Origin: Rhodovarius crocodyli
GTDB taxonomy: Bacteria; Pseudomonadota; Alphaproteobacteria; Acetobacterales; Acetobacteraceae
DNA length: 64,000 nt
Direction of reading: 5' to 3'
Assembly: GCA_945901085.1 (NCBI GenBank)
Contig: CAMDJV010000007.1
Location: 50,658 to 114,657, forward strand
The stretch's first letter is position 1; each line of letters starts with the position of its first letter. The translations under genes and the position numbers were made by a program. The notes beneath the pieces are model-generated. The model saw only the letters and a list, made by a program, of their open reading frames with translations. It searched no databases and was not told the origin of the DNA. This document shows positions 1 through 9,835 of the stretch, piece by piece.

Positions 1-328
1 GGCCAGCCACGCGAAACAGCGTGATGCGGGTGTGCTGCAAGGCCTCAAGCACCCCCGCCGCCTCGCTGCCCGGCGGGGGCTGGTTCATCCGCACCTCGCG
101 CTCCAGCGCCGGGCGATGCTCACCCACCGGGGCGAAAATCCCCAGATCCAGCAGCAGGGCCAATTGCGCATCGGCGCTCACCGCGGGGTTTTTGCCATCC
201 CACAGCCCCAGCGCCCGGCCCTGGCTGGCGGCCGAGGCGGCGGGAATGCGCTTCGAGGCCCCGGTCAGAATGGCGCTGCGCGCCGCAGCATAGGCCTGAT
301 AGATCGGGTTGGTGGCGATATCGCTCAC
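1..328 (-). CDS. Hypothetical protein, N-terminal part only
   Basis: Minus-strand reading frame with a GTG start whose GTGA overlaps the TGA of the dehydrogenase gene just upstream, so the two are probably translationally coupled in one operon. About 109 residues are visible before the gene runs off the left edge. It begins SDIATNPIYQAY and is Ala- and Pro-rich with a short charged stretch (EHRPALEREVRMNQ) near residue 75. I see no signal peptide, membrane segment or catalytic motif that I can name, and I do not recognise the family. Its coupling to an Ldh2-type dehydrogenase suggests a role in the same small-molecule pathway, which is a guess. Confidence 0.6.
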   Translation of the reverse strand, partial: MSDIATNPIYQAYAAARSAILTGASKRIPAASAASQGRALGLWDGKNPAVSADAQLALLLDLGIFAPVGEHRPALEREVRMNQPPPGSEAAGVLEALQHTRITLFRVAG

Positions 329-1416
329 AACTGGTTCGGCACCGTGACGTTGAGCCGATGCGCGGTGGCGGCGATATTGGCCCAGGTTTCCGCCGGCAGC
401 GGCACACCATTCTTCAGCCTATCGGCACGCCGCGCGGCCTCAGGCTCGCCTGGCACCAGCACCGGCATATCGGCCGAGGCCGGCGCGCAGCCCTTCACCC
501 AGGCCACATATTCGCGCGCGGTGGCGTGGAAAGTCGCCAAATCGCCAAAATGCTGCGGCGAGAAGAACATCGAGAACATGCCATTGGTGATCCGCCCACG
601 CGCACCCACCGGCCCCGAGGTGCCGCCGCCGGTCAGCGCCCCGGCCAGCAATTCGCACATCATCGCCAGCCCCGAGCCCTTATGCTCGCCAAAGGCCCGA
701 ATGGCGCCAGCCCCCAGCGAGGGATTGCGCGGGCCCACCGATTCATAGGGGCCATAGAGCGTATGCGGGTCAGAAGAGAGCCTGCCATCGGGCTCGATCA
801 GCGCGCCCTCGGGCAGCGCCTTGCCGCCATTGCTGGCGACCAGCACCTTGCCCTCGGCCACGAAACTTGTGGCGAAATCCAGCAGCACCGGCCCCTCGGG
901 CAGCGGCACGCCCACGCAGAAGGGCGCAGTGGAGAAGCGCCGCTCGGTGCCGCCAAACGGCGCCACCAGCACGCTGCCCGCCACATTGACGAAATGCACC
1001 GAGATCAACCCGGCCGCGATCGCCATCTCGGCATAATCGCCCACCCGGCCGATATGGCCGGCATTGCGCAACCCCATGATGCAGGAGCCATTGGCGAGCG
1101 CACGCTCAATCGCCAAATCGGTCGCTTGCTTGGCCACCGTCTGGCCAAAGCCATAATGGCCATCGAGCAGCACAAAGGCGCCGCCATCGGCAATGATCGA
1201 GGCCTGCTGGCCAGCGAGCACAAAACCCTCCTCCTGCCATTCCACATAACGCGGCACGCGCACCACGCCATGGCTGTCATGCCCGGCGAGATTGGCGCCA
1301 AGCAGATGGGTGGCGATGCGCCTGGCCTCGGTTTGCGAACATCCGGTGGCGAGGAAGATGCGGTTCACCACATCTTCGAGCAGGGCGGCGGGAATCAGGA
1401 GATCGGTGCTGGCCAT
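325..1416 (-). CDS. Ldh2-family malate/L-lactate/ureidoglycolate dehydrogenase
   Basis: A 363-residue cytosolic NAD(P)-dependent 2-hydroxyacid dehydrogenase of the Ldh2/MDH2 family (the non-Rossmann family that includes malate, sulfolactate, ureidoglycolate and pyrroline-2-carboxylate enzymes). The family signature HDSHGVVRVPRY lies at residues 46-57. GLRNAGHIGRVGDYAEMA sits near residue 117 and matches the conserved N-x-H-x-G-x-x-x-Y nucleotide/substrate region, and GEHKGSGLAMMCELL near residue 245 matches the family's G-H-K-G-x-G-L motif. Length is normal for the family. Substrate cannot be assigned from sequence alone. The downstream unknown gene overlaps it by four bases. Confidence 0.9.
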   Translation of the reverse strand: MASTDLLIPAALLEDVVNRIFLATGCSQTEARRIATHLLGANLAGHDSHGVVRVPRYVEWQEEGFVLAGQQASIIADGGAFVLLDGHYGFGQTVAKQATDLAIERALANGSCIMGLRNAGHIGRVGDYAEMAIAAGLISVHFVNVAGSVLVAPFGGTERRFSTAPFCVGVPLPEGPVLLDFATSFVAEGKVLVASNGGKALPEGALIEPDGRLSSDPHTLYGPYESVGPRNPSLGAGAIRAFGEHKGSGLAMMCELLAGALTGGGTSGPVGARGRITNGMFSMFFSPQHFGDLATFHATAREYVAWVKGCAPASADMPVLVPGEPEAARRADRLKNGVPLPAETWANIAATAHRLNVTVPNQL

Positions 1417-1490
1417 GACAACTTTCTGGTTGATTTTCCCGGCTCTGTGAAGCCGTTGCCGCAGGCTGCGGCTTTCGGTAGGCTTGCTGG

Positions 1491-2609
1491 GTGGTTGTGA
1501 CGATCGAAGCCGGCATCGCGGCGATCAACCGAGGCGACGCCGCCGCTGCGGAGGCCATCTTCCGTGGCATCCTTGCCGCCGAGCCGGCGCATGCCAAGGC
1601 GCTGCATGGCCTTGGCAAGGCGCTGCACGACCAGCGGCAGCTGGAGCAGGCGCTGGTCGCCTTCGAGGCCGCGGGCAGGGCCGACCCCACGCCGCATCTG
1701 GGCGTGCATCACGCCGGCCTGGTGCGGCTTTTGCTGGGTGACCACGCCGGCGGCTGGCCGGGCTGGGAGGCGCGCCGGCTGCTGCCCAGCCTGGGCTTCG
1801 CCCAATTGCCCGTGCCGTTCTGGCAGGGCGAACCGATCTCCGGGCGCCGGCTGTTGATATTGGGCGAGCAGGGCATCGGCGACGTGGTCCAATTCGTCCG
1901 TTTCCTGCCGGCCGCGGCGGCACGCTCCGGCGCGGCCGTCACCTTTGGCTGCGCCCCGCCGCTGCACCTGCTGCTGGAGCCATTTTGCCGCGCGCATGGC
2001 ATCGCTTCGGTCACTGGCCAGATCAACCCTTTGGGCTTCGACCAGTTCGCCTGGATTGGCAGCCTCGCGCATCTGTTGGGCGAGCCGCCCGCCTCCTGGG
2101 GCGCGGTGGTGCCCTATCTGCGCCCCGAACCTGCCCGCGCGGCGATCTGGCGCCGCCGCCGGCCGCGCGGTGCCCGCTGCGTCGGCCTGTGCTGGGAGGG
2201 CAGGGCGACCCATCCGCAGGATGCCCAGCGTTCGCTGCCGCCGGCGGCCCTGCTGCCGCTGGCCGGGCAGGGCGCCGTGACGGTGGGGCTGCAACGCCCG
2301 CCCCTGCGCGGCATCCCGCCAGAGGCGCTGCTGGACATGAATTGGGGCCCGGACATGACAGACCTGGCCGAGACCGCGGCGATGCTCTCTGCGCTCGATG
2401 CTGTGGTGACGGTGGATACCTCCATCGCCCATATGGCCGGCGCGCTGGGCGTGCCTTGCTGGGTGCTGCTGCCCTGGGTCCCGGATTGGCGCTGGGGCCT
2501 GCATGGCGAGGCTACACCCTGGTATCCAGGCATGACCCTTCTGCGACAGACCCAGGCCGGTGACTGGGCCGGCCCGGTGGCACGCGCCGCTGCAGCGCTC
2601 CGGGCCTGA
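1491..2609 (+). CDS. TPR protein with glycosyltransferase-like C-terminal domain
   Basis: Starts at GTG 1491 (a second GTG lies six bases on); divergent from the dehydrogenase. Residues 1-75 hold two degenerate tetratricopeptide units (AAAEAIFRGILAAEPAHAKA and the following LGKALHDQRQLEQALVAFEA). The C-terminal part contains DLAETAAMLSALDAVVTVD followed by TSIAHMAGALGVPCWVLLP. This D-x-x-V-T-V-D-T-x-x-x-H-x-A-G-A-L-G pattern is typical of TPR-linked proteins related to heptosyltransferase (GT9) and GT41-like folds. It probably transfers or binds a sugar, but acceptor and donor are unknown. No signal peptide is visible. Confidence 0.75.
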   Translation: MVVTIEAGIAAINRGDAAAAEAIFRGILAAEPAHAKALHGLGKALHDQRQLEQALVAFEAAGRADPTPHLGVHHAGLVRLLLGDHAGGWPGWEARRLLPSLGFAQLPVPFWQGEPISGRRLLILGEQGIGDVVQFVRFLPAAAARSGAAVTFGCAPPLHLLLEPFCRAHGIASVTGQINPLGFDQFAWIGSLAHLLGEPPASWGAVVPYLRPEPARAAIWRRRRPRGARCVGLCWEGRATHPQDAQRSLPPAALLPLAGQGAVTVGLQRPPLRGIPPEALLDMNWGPDMTDLAETAAMLSALDAVVTVDTSIAHMAGALGVPCWVLLPWVPDWRWGLHGEATPWYPGMTLLRQTQAGDWAGPVARAAAALRA

Positions 2610-2628
2610 TGCCCTGCGCCGCAAGACG

Positions 2629-3717
2629 TTAGAGAACCCGCCCCGTCGCCGCATCCAGCAGGTGCATATTGTTCATATCAGCGGTGAGCAGAATCGGCTC
2701 ACCGGGTGCCGCATGCACGGTGGGCTCGATGCGGGCGCAACAATCCCGCGCCTCGCCCAGGTGGAAATGCACCAGCGTCTCCATCCCCATCGGCTCGATC
2801 ACCTCGGGGGTGATGAGGATATCGGCGCGGTTGGGCAGGCCCAGCCGCTGGTCGGTCAAATGCTCCGGCCGGATGCCGAACAACAAGTCACGCCCAACGG
2901 CCGAGGCATAGCGCGCCCGCCGCGCCTCGGGGATGGGCAGCCAGGCGTCACCATGCAGATGCACCCGGTCATTCTCCACCCGGGCGGGCAGGAAATTCAT
3001 CGCCGGTGAGCCGATAAAGCCGGCAACAAAGCGCGTGGCCGGGTTGTGGTACAATTCCTGCGGCGGCCCCACCTGCTCAATGATGCCATGGTTCATCACC
3101 ACCACCCGGTCGGCCAGCGTCATCGCCTCCACCTGGTCATGGGTGACGTAGATGGTGGTGGTGCGCACCGTCTGGTGCACCTTCTTGATCTCGGTGCGCA
3201 TCTGCACCCGCAGCTTGGCATCGAGGTTGGAGAGCGGCTCGTCGAACAAAAACACCTTGGGGGCGCGCACAATGGCGCGGCCCATGGCCACGCGCTGCCG
3301 TTGGCCGCCTGAGAGCGCCTTGGGCTTGCGCTCGAGCAGCGGCACGATGTCGAGAATGCGCGCCGCATTATCCACCCGGCGCTTGATCTCGTCCTTGGGG
3401 AATTTCCGCAGCATCAGCCCGAAGGCCATGTTGTCGAAGACCGACATATGCGGATAGAGCGCATAATTCTGGAACACCATGGCGATGTCCCGATCACGCG
3501 GCGGCACGTCATTGACCACCGAGCCGCCGATCATGATGTCGCCGCCGGAGATTTCCTCCAAGCCCGCGATCATCCGCAGCGTGGTAGACTTGCCGCAGCC
3601 GGATGGGCCAACGAGCACGACGAATTCATGGTCGGCAATGTCGAGGTCAATCCCCTTCACCGCCTGAACGCCGCCTTCGTATTCCTTGACGATTTTTCGG
3701 AGTGTGACCTGAGCCAT
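2629..3717 (-). CDS. Carbohydrate ABC transporter ATPase (UgpC/MalK type)
   Basis: A 362-residue ATPase that powers the importer encoded upstream. Walker [10 protein letters not shown] is at residues 37-45, the Q-loop Gln at 83, signature LSGGQ at 135-139, Walker B VFLFDEP at 155-161 and a switch His in [14 protein letters not shown]. Residues from about 235 form the regulatory OB-like (TOBE) domain, with FGIRPEHL typical of UgpC/MsmK/MalK proteins. The start ATG at 3715-3717 lies two bases after the stop of the MalG-like permease, so it is the last gene of the binding protein-permease-permease-ATPase operon. The sugar or polyol substrate is not determined. Confidence 0.93.
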   Translation of the reverse strand: MAQVTLRKIVKEYEGGVQAVKGIDLDIADHEFVVLVGPSGCGKSTTLRMIAGLEEISGGDIMIGGSVVNDVPPRDRDIAMVFQNYALYPHMSVFDNMAFGLMLRKFPKDEIKRRVDNAARILDIVPLLERKPKALSGGQRQRVAMGRAIVRAPKVFLFDEPLSNLDAKLRVQMRTEIKKVHQTVRTTTIYVTHDQVEAMTLADRVVVMNHGIIEQVGPPQELYHNPATRFVAGFIGSPAMNFLPARVENDRVHLHGDAWLPIPEARRARYASAVGRDLLFGIRPEHLTDQRLGLPNRADILITPEVIEPMGMETLVHFHLGEARDCCARIEPTVHAAPGEPILLTADMNNMHLLDAATGRVL

Positions 3718-3719
3718 GT

Positions 3720-4589
3720 TTATCCCTTGGTCGCGCCAGCCGTCAGGCCAGCGATGTAATAATCCATGAGGAAGGCATAGACGACGACCGGCGGCAGTGC
3801 GGCCAGCAAAGCGCCCGCCATAATCTGCCCCCAGGCAAAAGTATCGCCGCGCACCAGGGTGGAGACAACGCCGATGGTCAGCGGCATCTGGTCGGGCGTG
3901 GTGATGAAGGCGGTGGGGTAGACGAAGGCCGCCCAGGAGACGGTGAAGGCGAAGATGGTGGCGGCGATGATGCCGGGCAGCGCCACTGGGATGAAGATCT
4001 TCAGCAGCATCTGCGACCAGGTCGCGCCGTCGATCAGCGCCGCCTCGTCCAGTTCCTTGGGGATAGAGGCGAAATAGCCGATCATGATCCAGGTGCAGAA
4101 CGGCACCGTCAGCGTGGGGTACACCAGCACCAGCCCCCAGGTGGAGTTCAGCAGCCCAAGCCCGCCCACGATCTGGTAGAGTGGGATGAACAGCAGAGTG
4201 TCCGGCACGAGGTAGGTCAGGAACACGCCGGTGGCCAGGGCCTGGCTGCCCCAGAACCGCATGCGCGCCAGTGCGAAGGCGGCCAGCACCGAGATCACCA
4301 TGGTGACGATGACGGTCAGCACCGTCACCTTGATGCTGTTCCAGAAGAAGGTGAGGAAGAGCGGGTTGCCCAGGATGGTGCCGTAATGCTCCAGCGTGGG
4401 CGAGCGGACCAGCCAGGGGTTGCCCTGCAGGTTGGACATCTCGGCATTGGTCTTCAGGCTGGTGATCAGCATGTAGACCGGCGGCAGGAGGAAAATCACC
4501 ACCGCCGCGCAGAGCGAAACATAGGCGATGATCAAAGCCCAACGGCGCTCGGCGCGCAGCGAGCCGTGGATATTGGCGGCGAGGTTCAT
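3720..4589 (-). CDS. Carbohydrate ABC transporter permease (MalG type)
   Basis: A 289-residue inner-membrane permease with six predicted hydrophobic segments; the first is in [20 protein letters not shown]. The cytoplasmic EAA loop that docks onto the ATPase reads [20 protein letters not shown] near residue 190, close to the family consensus. It overlaps the preceding MalF-like permease gene by four bases (ATGA) and is followed two bases later by the ATPase gene, so all four transporter genes are one transcription unit. No substrate-specific feature is apparent. Confidence 0.93.
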   Translation of the reverse strand: MNLAANIHGSLRAERRWALIIAYVSLCAAVVIFLLPPVYMLITSLKTNAEMSNLQGNPWLVRSPTLEHYGTILGNPLFLTFFWNSIKVTVLTVIVTMVISVLAAFALARMRFWGSQALATGVFLTYLVPDTLLFIPLYQIVGGLGLLNSTWGLVLVYPTLTVPFCTWIMIGYFASIPKELDEAALIDGATWSQMLLKIFIPVALPGIIAATIFAFTVSWAAFVYPTAFITTPDQMPLTIGVVSTLVRGDTFAWGQIMAGALLAALPPVVVYAFLMDYYIAGLTAGATKG

Positions 4590-5527
4590 GCCATCTCCCG
4601 ATTGCGCCGGTTCACGCCGCGCAGGATGAAATAGGCGAAGACCGCCAGCGCCGGCAGCATGAACAGCGAGACGGCAGCGCCGCGCGGGATGTTGCCCGAC
4701 AGGATGCCGACCTGGAATGCGTAGGTGGCGAAGACATGGGTGAGGTCACGCGGGCCGCCATTGGTCAGCACGCGCACGATGTCGTAATTTGCGAAGGTCA
4801 CGATCAGGCTGAACAGCACGGTGATGCTGATGATGTTCTGCATCATCGGCAGGGTGATGTGGCGCAGCCGCTGCCAGGAGGTGGCGCCGTCGATGGCCGC
4901 CGCCTCGTAGAGCTGCTCGGGAACCGATTTCAGTGCTGCGAGATACATGATCATGAAGAACGGCGCGCCGTACCAGACATTGACCATGATAACAGAGATG
5001 CGCGCCCACCAGGGCTCACCCAGCCAGGGCACCGCGGGCACGGCGAAGATGGCGAGGATCCAGTTCAGCGAAGAATAGGTCGGGTCATACATCCACCACC
5101 AGCCCAGGGTGGAGAGCGCCGGCGGGATGACCCAGGGAATGAGTAGCATGCCCCGCCATTTGCGCTGCCCCTTAGTGGGGATGTGATGCAGCATGTGGGC
5201 GAGCCAGAAGCCGATCAGCGCCTTGGCCAGCACGGCGCTGATGGCGAAGAGGCAACTTTGCCACACCACCAGCCAGAAGGTCTCGTTGTCGACCAGGATT
5301 TCGAATTGCAGCAGGCCGGCGAATCCATCCATGCGGCGATTGAGCGTGGAGAGATAGACGGCGTAGGCGGCCGGATAAGCGACCAGACCCACAATCACGC
5401 AGATCAGCGGCAGCGTCATAAGGAAGGCGATCGTCGAGCGGCGACGGGCGAGGCGGCGAAGGCCGCCGCCCGCGCCACTCTCCGGGCCACGCGGCGCGCT
5501 CACCGCTGCCGTCATGCTGTCGGGCAT
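4586..5527 (-). CDS. Carbohydrate ABC transporter permease (MalF type)
   Basis: A 313-residue inner-membrane permease and partner of the MalG-like subunit. An Arg/Gly-rich cytoplasmic N-terminus of about 30 residues precedes the first membrane segment ([20 protein letters not shown]). The EAA loop is [20 protein letters not shown] near residue 207. The start ATG at 5525-5527 is seven bases downstream of the stop of the binding-protein gene, and the end overlaps the next permease start. The pairing of one MalF- and one MalG-type permease with a single UgpC-type ATPase is the CUT1 sugar-transporter arrangement. Confidence 0.93.
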   Translation of the reverse strand: MPDSMTAAVSAPRGPESGAGGGLRRLARRRSTIAFLMTLPLICVIVGLVAYPAAYAVYLSTLNRRMDGFAGLLQFEILVDNETFWLVVWQSCLFAISAVLAKALIGFWLAHMLHHIPTKGQRKWRGMLLIPWVIPPALSTLGWWWMYDPTYSSLNWILAIFAVPAVPWLGEPWWARISVIMVNVWYGAPFFMIMYLAALKSVPEQLYEAAAIDGATSWQRLRHITLPMMQNIISITVLFSLIVTFANYDIVRVLTNGGPRDLTHVFATYAFQVGILSGNIPRGAAVSLFMLPALAVFAYFILRGVNRRNREMA

Positions 5528-5534
5528 GCGGGGC

Positions 5535-6908
5535 TCAGCCGCCCCGGCGGATGGTGTTCAACTCGCGCTCAAGCCAGCCCAGCGCCTGGTCAACCGTCTC
5601 ATTGGCCTGGGCGATGCGGGCGATGAGCTTGGTGTTCAGCGCCTGGTTGTAAGCCTGCACCGCCATGGCCGGCGGCGCCGGGGCGAAGGCGACGGACGTC
5701 CGCGCATTGTGGTGCGCCTTGATCGGATAGTTGAACACGGTGCCGACCGGCGGGCCCTCATTGGACCAGACCGGGAAGTCGTTCATCGACAGGAAGGGCG
5801 GGATATCATAACCCGCGCTGGTGTTGGTCTGCACCTCGGCCGAGGCGCGGTCGGAGAGGAATTCCAGCAATTCCTTGGCCGGCCCCTGCACGCGGGAGAA
5901 GTTCCAGATGCCCCAGAAATAAGGCAGGTAGCCGACAAAGCGGCCCTCCGGCCCGCTGGGCACCGGCACCGTCCAGCATTGCGCGCCCACCGCCGGCTGG
6001 TCGCGCCGGGCCGAGACCCAGGCGGAAGGCGGGTTGAACACGAGCGCCGAGCGGCCGGAGATCAGCGCGCGGTTGTTCGAGGCGTCATCCCAGGCCCAGA
6101 CGTCATTGGGCAATTGCCGGGCGATGCGCACGCACATCTCCACCGCGGCGCGCAGCTTGGCATTGCCGCGCACGGTGATGCCGCCGCGCTCATCCATCAC
6201 ATTGGCGCCATAGGAGGCGAAGAGCGCGCCCACCCAGTCCACCGCGTCGGTGAAGCTGCCCATCGGCAGGCCGAAGGCGAAGCCGGCGCGGTTGCACTTC
6301 TCGGCGGCGACCGCGAAGGTCTCCCAATTCCAGGTATCGGCGCCGGGGCCGGCGCGGTTCTCGGCCGGCCACATGGCGCGGATGTCGATGCCGGCGTGCT
6401 GTTGCATCAGGTCAATGCGCACGCAGGCCGGCTTCATCTGGGTGCCGGAGACGGCGGGAATGGCCACCCAGCGGCCATCCTGCTTGCCAAGATATTCGGC
6501 CGCCGGCGTCACCGCGCCGTACTTCGCCGTCAGTCTGCCCATCACGTCATCGACGTTGACCAGCATCCGTGCATGCGACGCCGGCTCCCAGGCCGGGAAG
6601 GAGAGGATGTCGTGGCCCGAGCGGCTTTGCGCCTGGGCGGCGATGGTGAGCAGGTTCTGGTTGCCCACGCTGGTGATGAAATCGACGCCCACGGTGGCGC
6701 GGTTGCGCTCGCCCCATTGCGCGCAGAGGCGGCGCAACGCGTCGTTGCCGGCCGGAACCCAATGGTCCCAAAAGCCGCAGCGAATATTGGTGGTGGGCTG
6801 GCCGAAGACGGCCGGCGCGGTCAGCGCGGTTGCGGCGCCGCCCAGCAATGCCGCGCGCCGGGGCAGGCTGACATCGTTGCACGATGTCGCGTTGACATTC
6901 TCAGGCAT
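5535..6908 (-). CDS. ABC transporter extracellular sugar-binding protein
   Basis: A 457-residue family-1 solute-binding protein, the periplasmic receptor of the CUT1 importer. The N-terminus has an RR-containing signal (LPRRAALLGGAATALTAPAV) followed by VFGQ, which could be a Tat-type leader with cleavage near residue 36. The mature part has CGFWDHWVPAGNDALRRLC, a normal start for this fold, and SAGYDIPPFLSMN near residue 375. It is the first gene of the operon and lies divergent from the FAD oxidase gene across about 100 bases. Divergence from an amine/amino-acid oxidase and a dehydratase hints at an amino-sugar or amino-polyol substrate; this is inference. Confidence 0.9.
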   Translation of the reverse strand: MPENVNATSCNDVSLPRRAALLGGAATALTAPAVFGQPTTNIRCGFWDHWVPAGNDALRRLCAQWGERNRATVGVDFITSVGNQNLLTIAAQAQSRSGHDILSFPAWEPASHARMLVNVDDVMGRLTAKYGAVTPAAEYLGKQDGRWVAIPAVSGTQMKPACVRIDLMQQHAGIDIRAMWPAENRAGPGADTWNWETFAVAAEKCNRAGFAFGLPMGSFTDAVDWVGALFASYGANVMDERGGITVRGNAKLRAAVEMCVRIARQLPNDVWAWDDASNNRALISGRSALVFNPPSAWVSARRDQPAVGAQCWTVPVPSGPEGRFVGYLPYFWGIWNFSRVQGPAKELLEFLSDRASAEVQTNTSAGYDIPPFLSMNDFPVWSNEGPPVGTVFNYPIKAHHNARTSVAFAPAPPAMAVQAYNQALNTKLIARIAQANETVDQALGWLERELNTIRRGG

Positions 6909-7012
6909 CTTAAACCCTTTCCGTCGGTTTCCGCGCGGTCTTGCGCCGCTGGTGGCAGCTTAAACGCCGTGTGGCGGATTGCGCAACAGCGCATTTATGC
7001 CAGAGTTCGGGA

Positions 7013-8125
7013 ATGCAGATCACGTCGACAGATGCCATTATCATCGGCGCGGGCATGGCGGGTGCGACCGTCGCCGCCAACCTCGCCAATACCCACCGCG
7101 TGGTGCTGCTCGAGGCGGAGGAGAGTGCGGGCTTCCACGCCACCGGCCGCAGCGCCGCCATCTGGATTCGCAATTACGGCGCCGCCGATGTGCGCATCCT
7201 CACCGCCGCCTCCAAGGAATTCTTCCAGCACCCGCCCGAGGGTTTTTCCGAAACCCCGCTGGCGCATGACCGCCCGGTGCTGCACCTCGCCCCGCCCGAG
7301 CAAATGCCCGCCCTCGAAGCCCTGCTGGCTGGCGGGGCGATGATCGAACGCATCGGCGCTGCCCGGGCCAAGCAAATGGTGCCCGCCCTGCGGGAAAACT
7401 TCGCCGTCGATGCAGCGCTGGAGACCGATTGCTTCGATATCGAGGTCGCCGCCCTGCATAATGGCTACCTGCGGATGCTCCGCCGCCTCGGCGGCCAATT
7501 GGCGCTGCGCCACCGCGCCGGCAAAATCTGGCACGAAGGTGGTGCCTGGCATTGCGAAACCAGCGCCGGCGACGCCTTCGCCGCCCCCATCTTGGTCAAT
7601 GCCGCCGGCGCCTGGGGCGATGTGGTGGCAGAATTGGCCGGCGAGCCCAAAATCGGCCTGCAACCCAAGCGCCGCACCGGCGTCATCATCGACCCAGCCC
7701 CCTTTGCCGTGCGCGACTGGCCCCTCGTCGGCGATGTCGGCCATAGCTGGTACGCTCGGCCCGAGGCCCGCACCAAACTCATGCTCAGCCCCGCCGATGA
7801 GACCGACAGCCCGCCCCTCGACGCCCAGCCCGATGAATTTGACGTGGCCGTGGCGGTGGACCGCATGCAGCAGGCGCTGGAGATCGAGGTGCGCCGCGTC
7901 GAGCATTCCTGGGCCGGCCTGCGCAGCTTCGCGCCTGACCGTTCACTGGTCATCGGCCCCGGCCAATTGCCCGGCTTCTTCTGGATGTGCGGCCAGGGCG
8001 GCTACGGTATTCAAACCGCGCCGGGCGCGGGCATCTTCTTAGCCGCACAAATCCGTGGCCAGGCTGTGCCCGCTGCCATGGCAGCCGCCATCCCCATGGT
8101 CAGCCCCCTCAGGTTTGCAGCATGA
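7013..8125 (+). CDS. FAD-dependent oxidoreductase of the DAO family
   Basis: A 370-residue flavoprotein of the glycine/D-amino-acid oxidase (DadA-like) family. I chose ATG 7013 because MQITSTDAIIIGAGMAGATV puts the Rossmann G-x-G-x-x-G at residues 11-16, as expected; the open frame extends further upstream without homology-like content. ESAGFHATGRSAA near residue 38 is the second FAD-contact motif, and GQGGYGIQTAPGAG near residue 330 is the C-terminal FAD-binding motif. It probably deaminates or oxidises an amine or amino acid. Its stop codon overlaps the start of the downstream PLP enzyme (ATGA), so the two act in one pathway. Confidence 0.87.
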   Translation: MQITSTDAIIIGAGMAGATVAANLANTHRVVLLEAEESAGFHATGRSAAIWIRNYGAADVRILTAASKEFFQHPPEGFSETPLAHDRPVLHLAPPEQMPALEALLAGGAMIERIGAARAKQMVPALRENFAVDAALETDCFDIEVAALHNGYLRMLRRLGGQLALRHRAGKIWHEGGAWHCETSAGDAFAAPILVNAAGAWGDVVAELAGEPKIGLQPKRRTGVIIDPAPFAVRDWPLVGDVGHSWYARPEARTKLMLSPADETDSPPLDAQPDEFDVAVAVDRMQQALEIEVRRVEHSWAGLRSFAPDRSLVIGPGQLPGFFWMCGQGGYGIQTAPGAGIFLAAQIRGQAVPAAMAAAIPMVSPLRFAA

Positions 8126-9081
8126 CCCCCAGCTTCGCCGATGTCCTGGCCGCGGCCAGCCGCATCGCACCGCATATCCGCCGCACCCCGGTGCTGCGCC
8201 ACCCGGCGCTGGACGCCGCCGTTGGCGCCGCCGTCTTCATCAAGCCTGAGCCCCTGCAGCGCACCGGCAGCTTCAAGCTGCGCGGCGCCACCAATGCGCT
8301 GATGCGCATCGACCCAGCCCTGCGCCCGCGCGGTGTGGTCACCCATTCCTCCGGCAATCACGGCCAGGCCACCGCCTGCGCCGCCGCGGCCCTGGGCATG
8401 CCGGCCCTCATCGCCATGCCGGCCGATGCCCCCGCGGTAAAAGTCGCCGCGACCCGCCGCTGGGGCGCCGAAATCACCTTCTTCGACCGCCACAACACCG
8501 ACCGCCATGCCCTCGCCGTCAGCCTGGCCGAGCAGCGCGGCGCCACCCATGTGCCCCCCTTCGACCATGCCGATGTCATTGCCGGCCAAGGCACCCTGGC
8601 GCTGGAATTGCTCGAGGATGCCGGCCAGCAACTCGATGCGCTGGCCGTCTGTACCGGTGGCGGCGGCCTGCTGGGCGGCTGCGCCCTGGTCATGGCCGAA
8701 TTGGCGCCCTACGCCCAGGTCTGGGCGGTGGAGCCCGAGGGCTGGGATGATTACGGCCGCTCGCTGCGCGCTGGCCATCGCCTGGAGAATGACGGCCAGG
8801 GCGATGGCCTTTGCGATGCGCTGCTCTCCAAGGGCCCAGGCGAAATGACCTTCGCGGTCAATGCGCCGCGCGTGGCCGGCGGCGTCTCCGTCACCCGCGC
8901 CGAGGTTTTCGCCGCCATGCGCTTCGCCTTTGAACACCTCAAAATCGTGGTGGAACCGGGCGGTGCGGTCGCCCTCGCCGCCGTGCTGGCAGGCAAGGTG
9001 AAGGGCAGCGCCATCGGCGTGGTGGTCAGCGGCGGGAATGCCGATCCGGCGGTATTCGCGCAGGCGCTGGCCGCCGCCTAA
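8122..9081 (+). CDS. PLP-dependent threonine/serine dehydratase family enzyme
   Basis: A 319-residue fold-type II PLP enzyme. The Schiff-base lysine is K51 in GSFKLRGATNAL, the substrate-binding loop SSGNHGQA is at residues 75-82, and the phosphate-binding glycine loop TGGGGLLGG is near residue 178. There is no C-terminal ACT regulatory domain, so it is the short catabolic form; threonine, serine, hydroxyaspartate or a related 3-hydroxy amino acid are possible substrates. The start overlaps the end of the FAD oxidase gene. The 3' end overlaps the convergent membrane-protein gene by 56 bases. Confidence 0.88.
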   Translation: MTPSFADVLAAASRIAPHIRRTPVLRHPALDAAVGAAVFIKPEPLQRTGSFKLRGATNALMRIDPALRPRGVVTHSSGNHGQATACAAAALGMPALIAMPADAPAVKVAATRRWGAEITFFDRHNTDRHALAVSLAEQRGATHVPPFDHADVIAGQGTLALELLEDAGQQLDALAVCTGGGGLLGGCALVMAELAPYAQVWAVEPEGWDDYGRSLRAGHRLENDGQGDGLCDALLSKGPGEMTFAVNAPRVAGGVSVTRAEVFAAMRFAFEHLKIVVEPGGAVALAAVLAGKVKGSAIGVVVSGGNADPAVFAQALAAA

Positions 9082-9835
9082 GCGCCAGCACCACCCCGCC
9101 CCAAGCCAACGTCGCCGCCACCCCCAGCGCCAACGCCCCCGCCACGCCCAGGGCCTCAGCCCCCATCGCCACCACCATCACGAAGAGTACAAAACCCGGC
9201 ATGCCGCGCAGCGCGCCCGCCAGCAGCGCCGCCGCCCCCGCCCGCCCCAGACGGGGCACCGCCACCAGGGTCAGCGTCGTCAGCCCCACCGGATACACCG
9301 CCCCCGCCCCGGTCCAGACCGGCCCAAGCGTGCTGCTGAACGACACCAGGCTGGCCACCAGCAGCCCCAGCACGATGGAGCGCAGCGGCAATTCCCACCA
9401 ACGCGCTGGCCGTGCCATGGCCGCAACCCCGCCCACCGCCCCCCGCGTGCCCAGAATGGCCAGGCCATAACAGAGCACATTCAGCCCCGAGGCCGGCCAA
9501 AACCCCGGCGCCCAGGCCAGCACCGCCACCGTCAACCCCATCCAGCCCAGGCTCGCCAATCCCAAGGCCGGCAACATCCCCAGCCTGGGCACCGCATGGA
9601 TCAGGATAAACAGAAAAACCGCCGTCGCCGCATTGGCGCCCAACCCATTGGTCGCCGCCTGGCCCACGAAAGCCGCGGAATGGCTCATCCCCAACATAGC
9701 ATAGGCCGGCCCGGCCGAGACTGGCAGCGCCGCCAGCAAACCACCCCAAAGCGGCCCCAGCCGCTGCGCCGCCACCGCCGCGGCCGCCACGATGCCGGCG
9801 CTGATCGAAGCCCTGATCAGCAGGGCCAGAATCAC
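9026..9835 (-). CDS. Multi-spanning membrane protein of unknown function
   Basis: A 269-residue hydrophobic protein with roughly eight to nine membrane segments and a short basic C-terminal tail (RRRPAPARIPPDRHSRR). An N-terminal PLWGGLLAALPVSAGPAYAM segment, rich in small residues, and the central SLVSFSSTLGPVWTGAGAVY are its most distinctive parts. I cannot place it in a named transporter family. The start overlaps the stop of the upstream flavoprotein gene by four bases, so the pair is probably co-transcribed. The 3' end runs 56 bases into the convergent dehydratase gene. Confidence 0.75.
   Translation of the reverse strand: MILALLIRASISAGIVAAAAVAAQRLGPLWGGLLAALPVSAGPAYAMLGMSHSAAFVGQAATNGLGANAATAVFLFILIHAVPRLGMLPALGLASLGWMGLTVAVLAWAPGFWPASGLNVLCYGLAILGTRGAVGGVAAMARPARWWELPLRSIVLGLLVASLVSFSSTLGPVWTGAGAVYPVGLTTLTLVAVPRLGRAGAAALLAGALRGMPGFVLFVMVVAMGAEALGVAGALALGVAATLAWGGVVLALRRRPAPARIPPDRHSRR

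Noticed and set aside
5514..7343. 609-codon plus-strand frame opposite the sugar-binding protein
   Set aside because: It spans two real genes on different frames and strands and has shadow-type composition.
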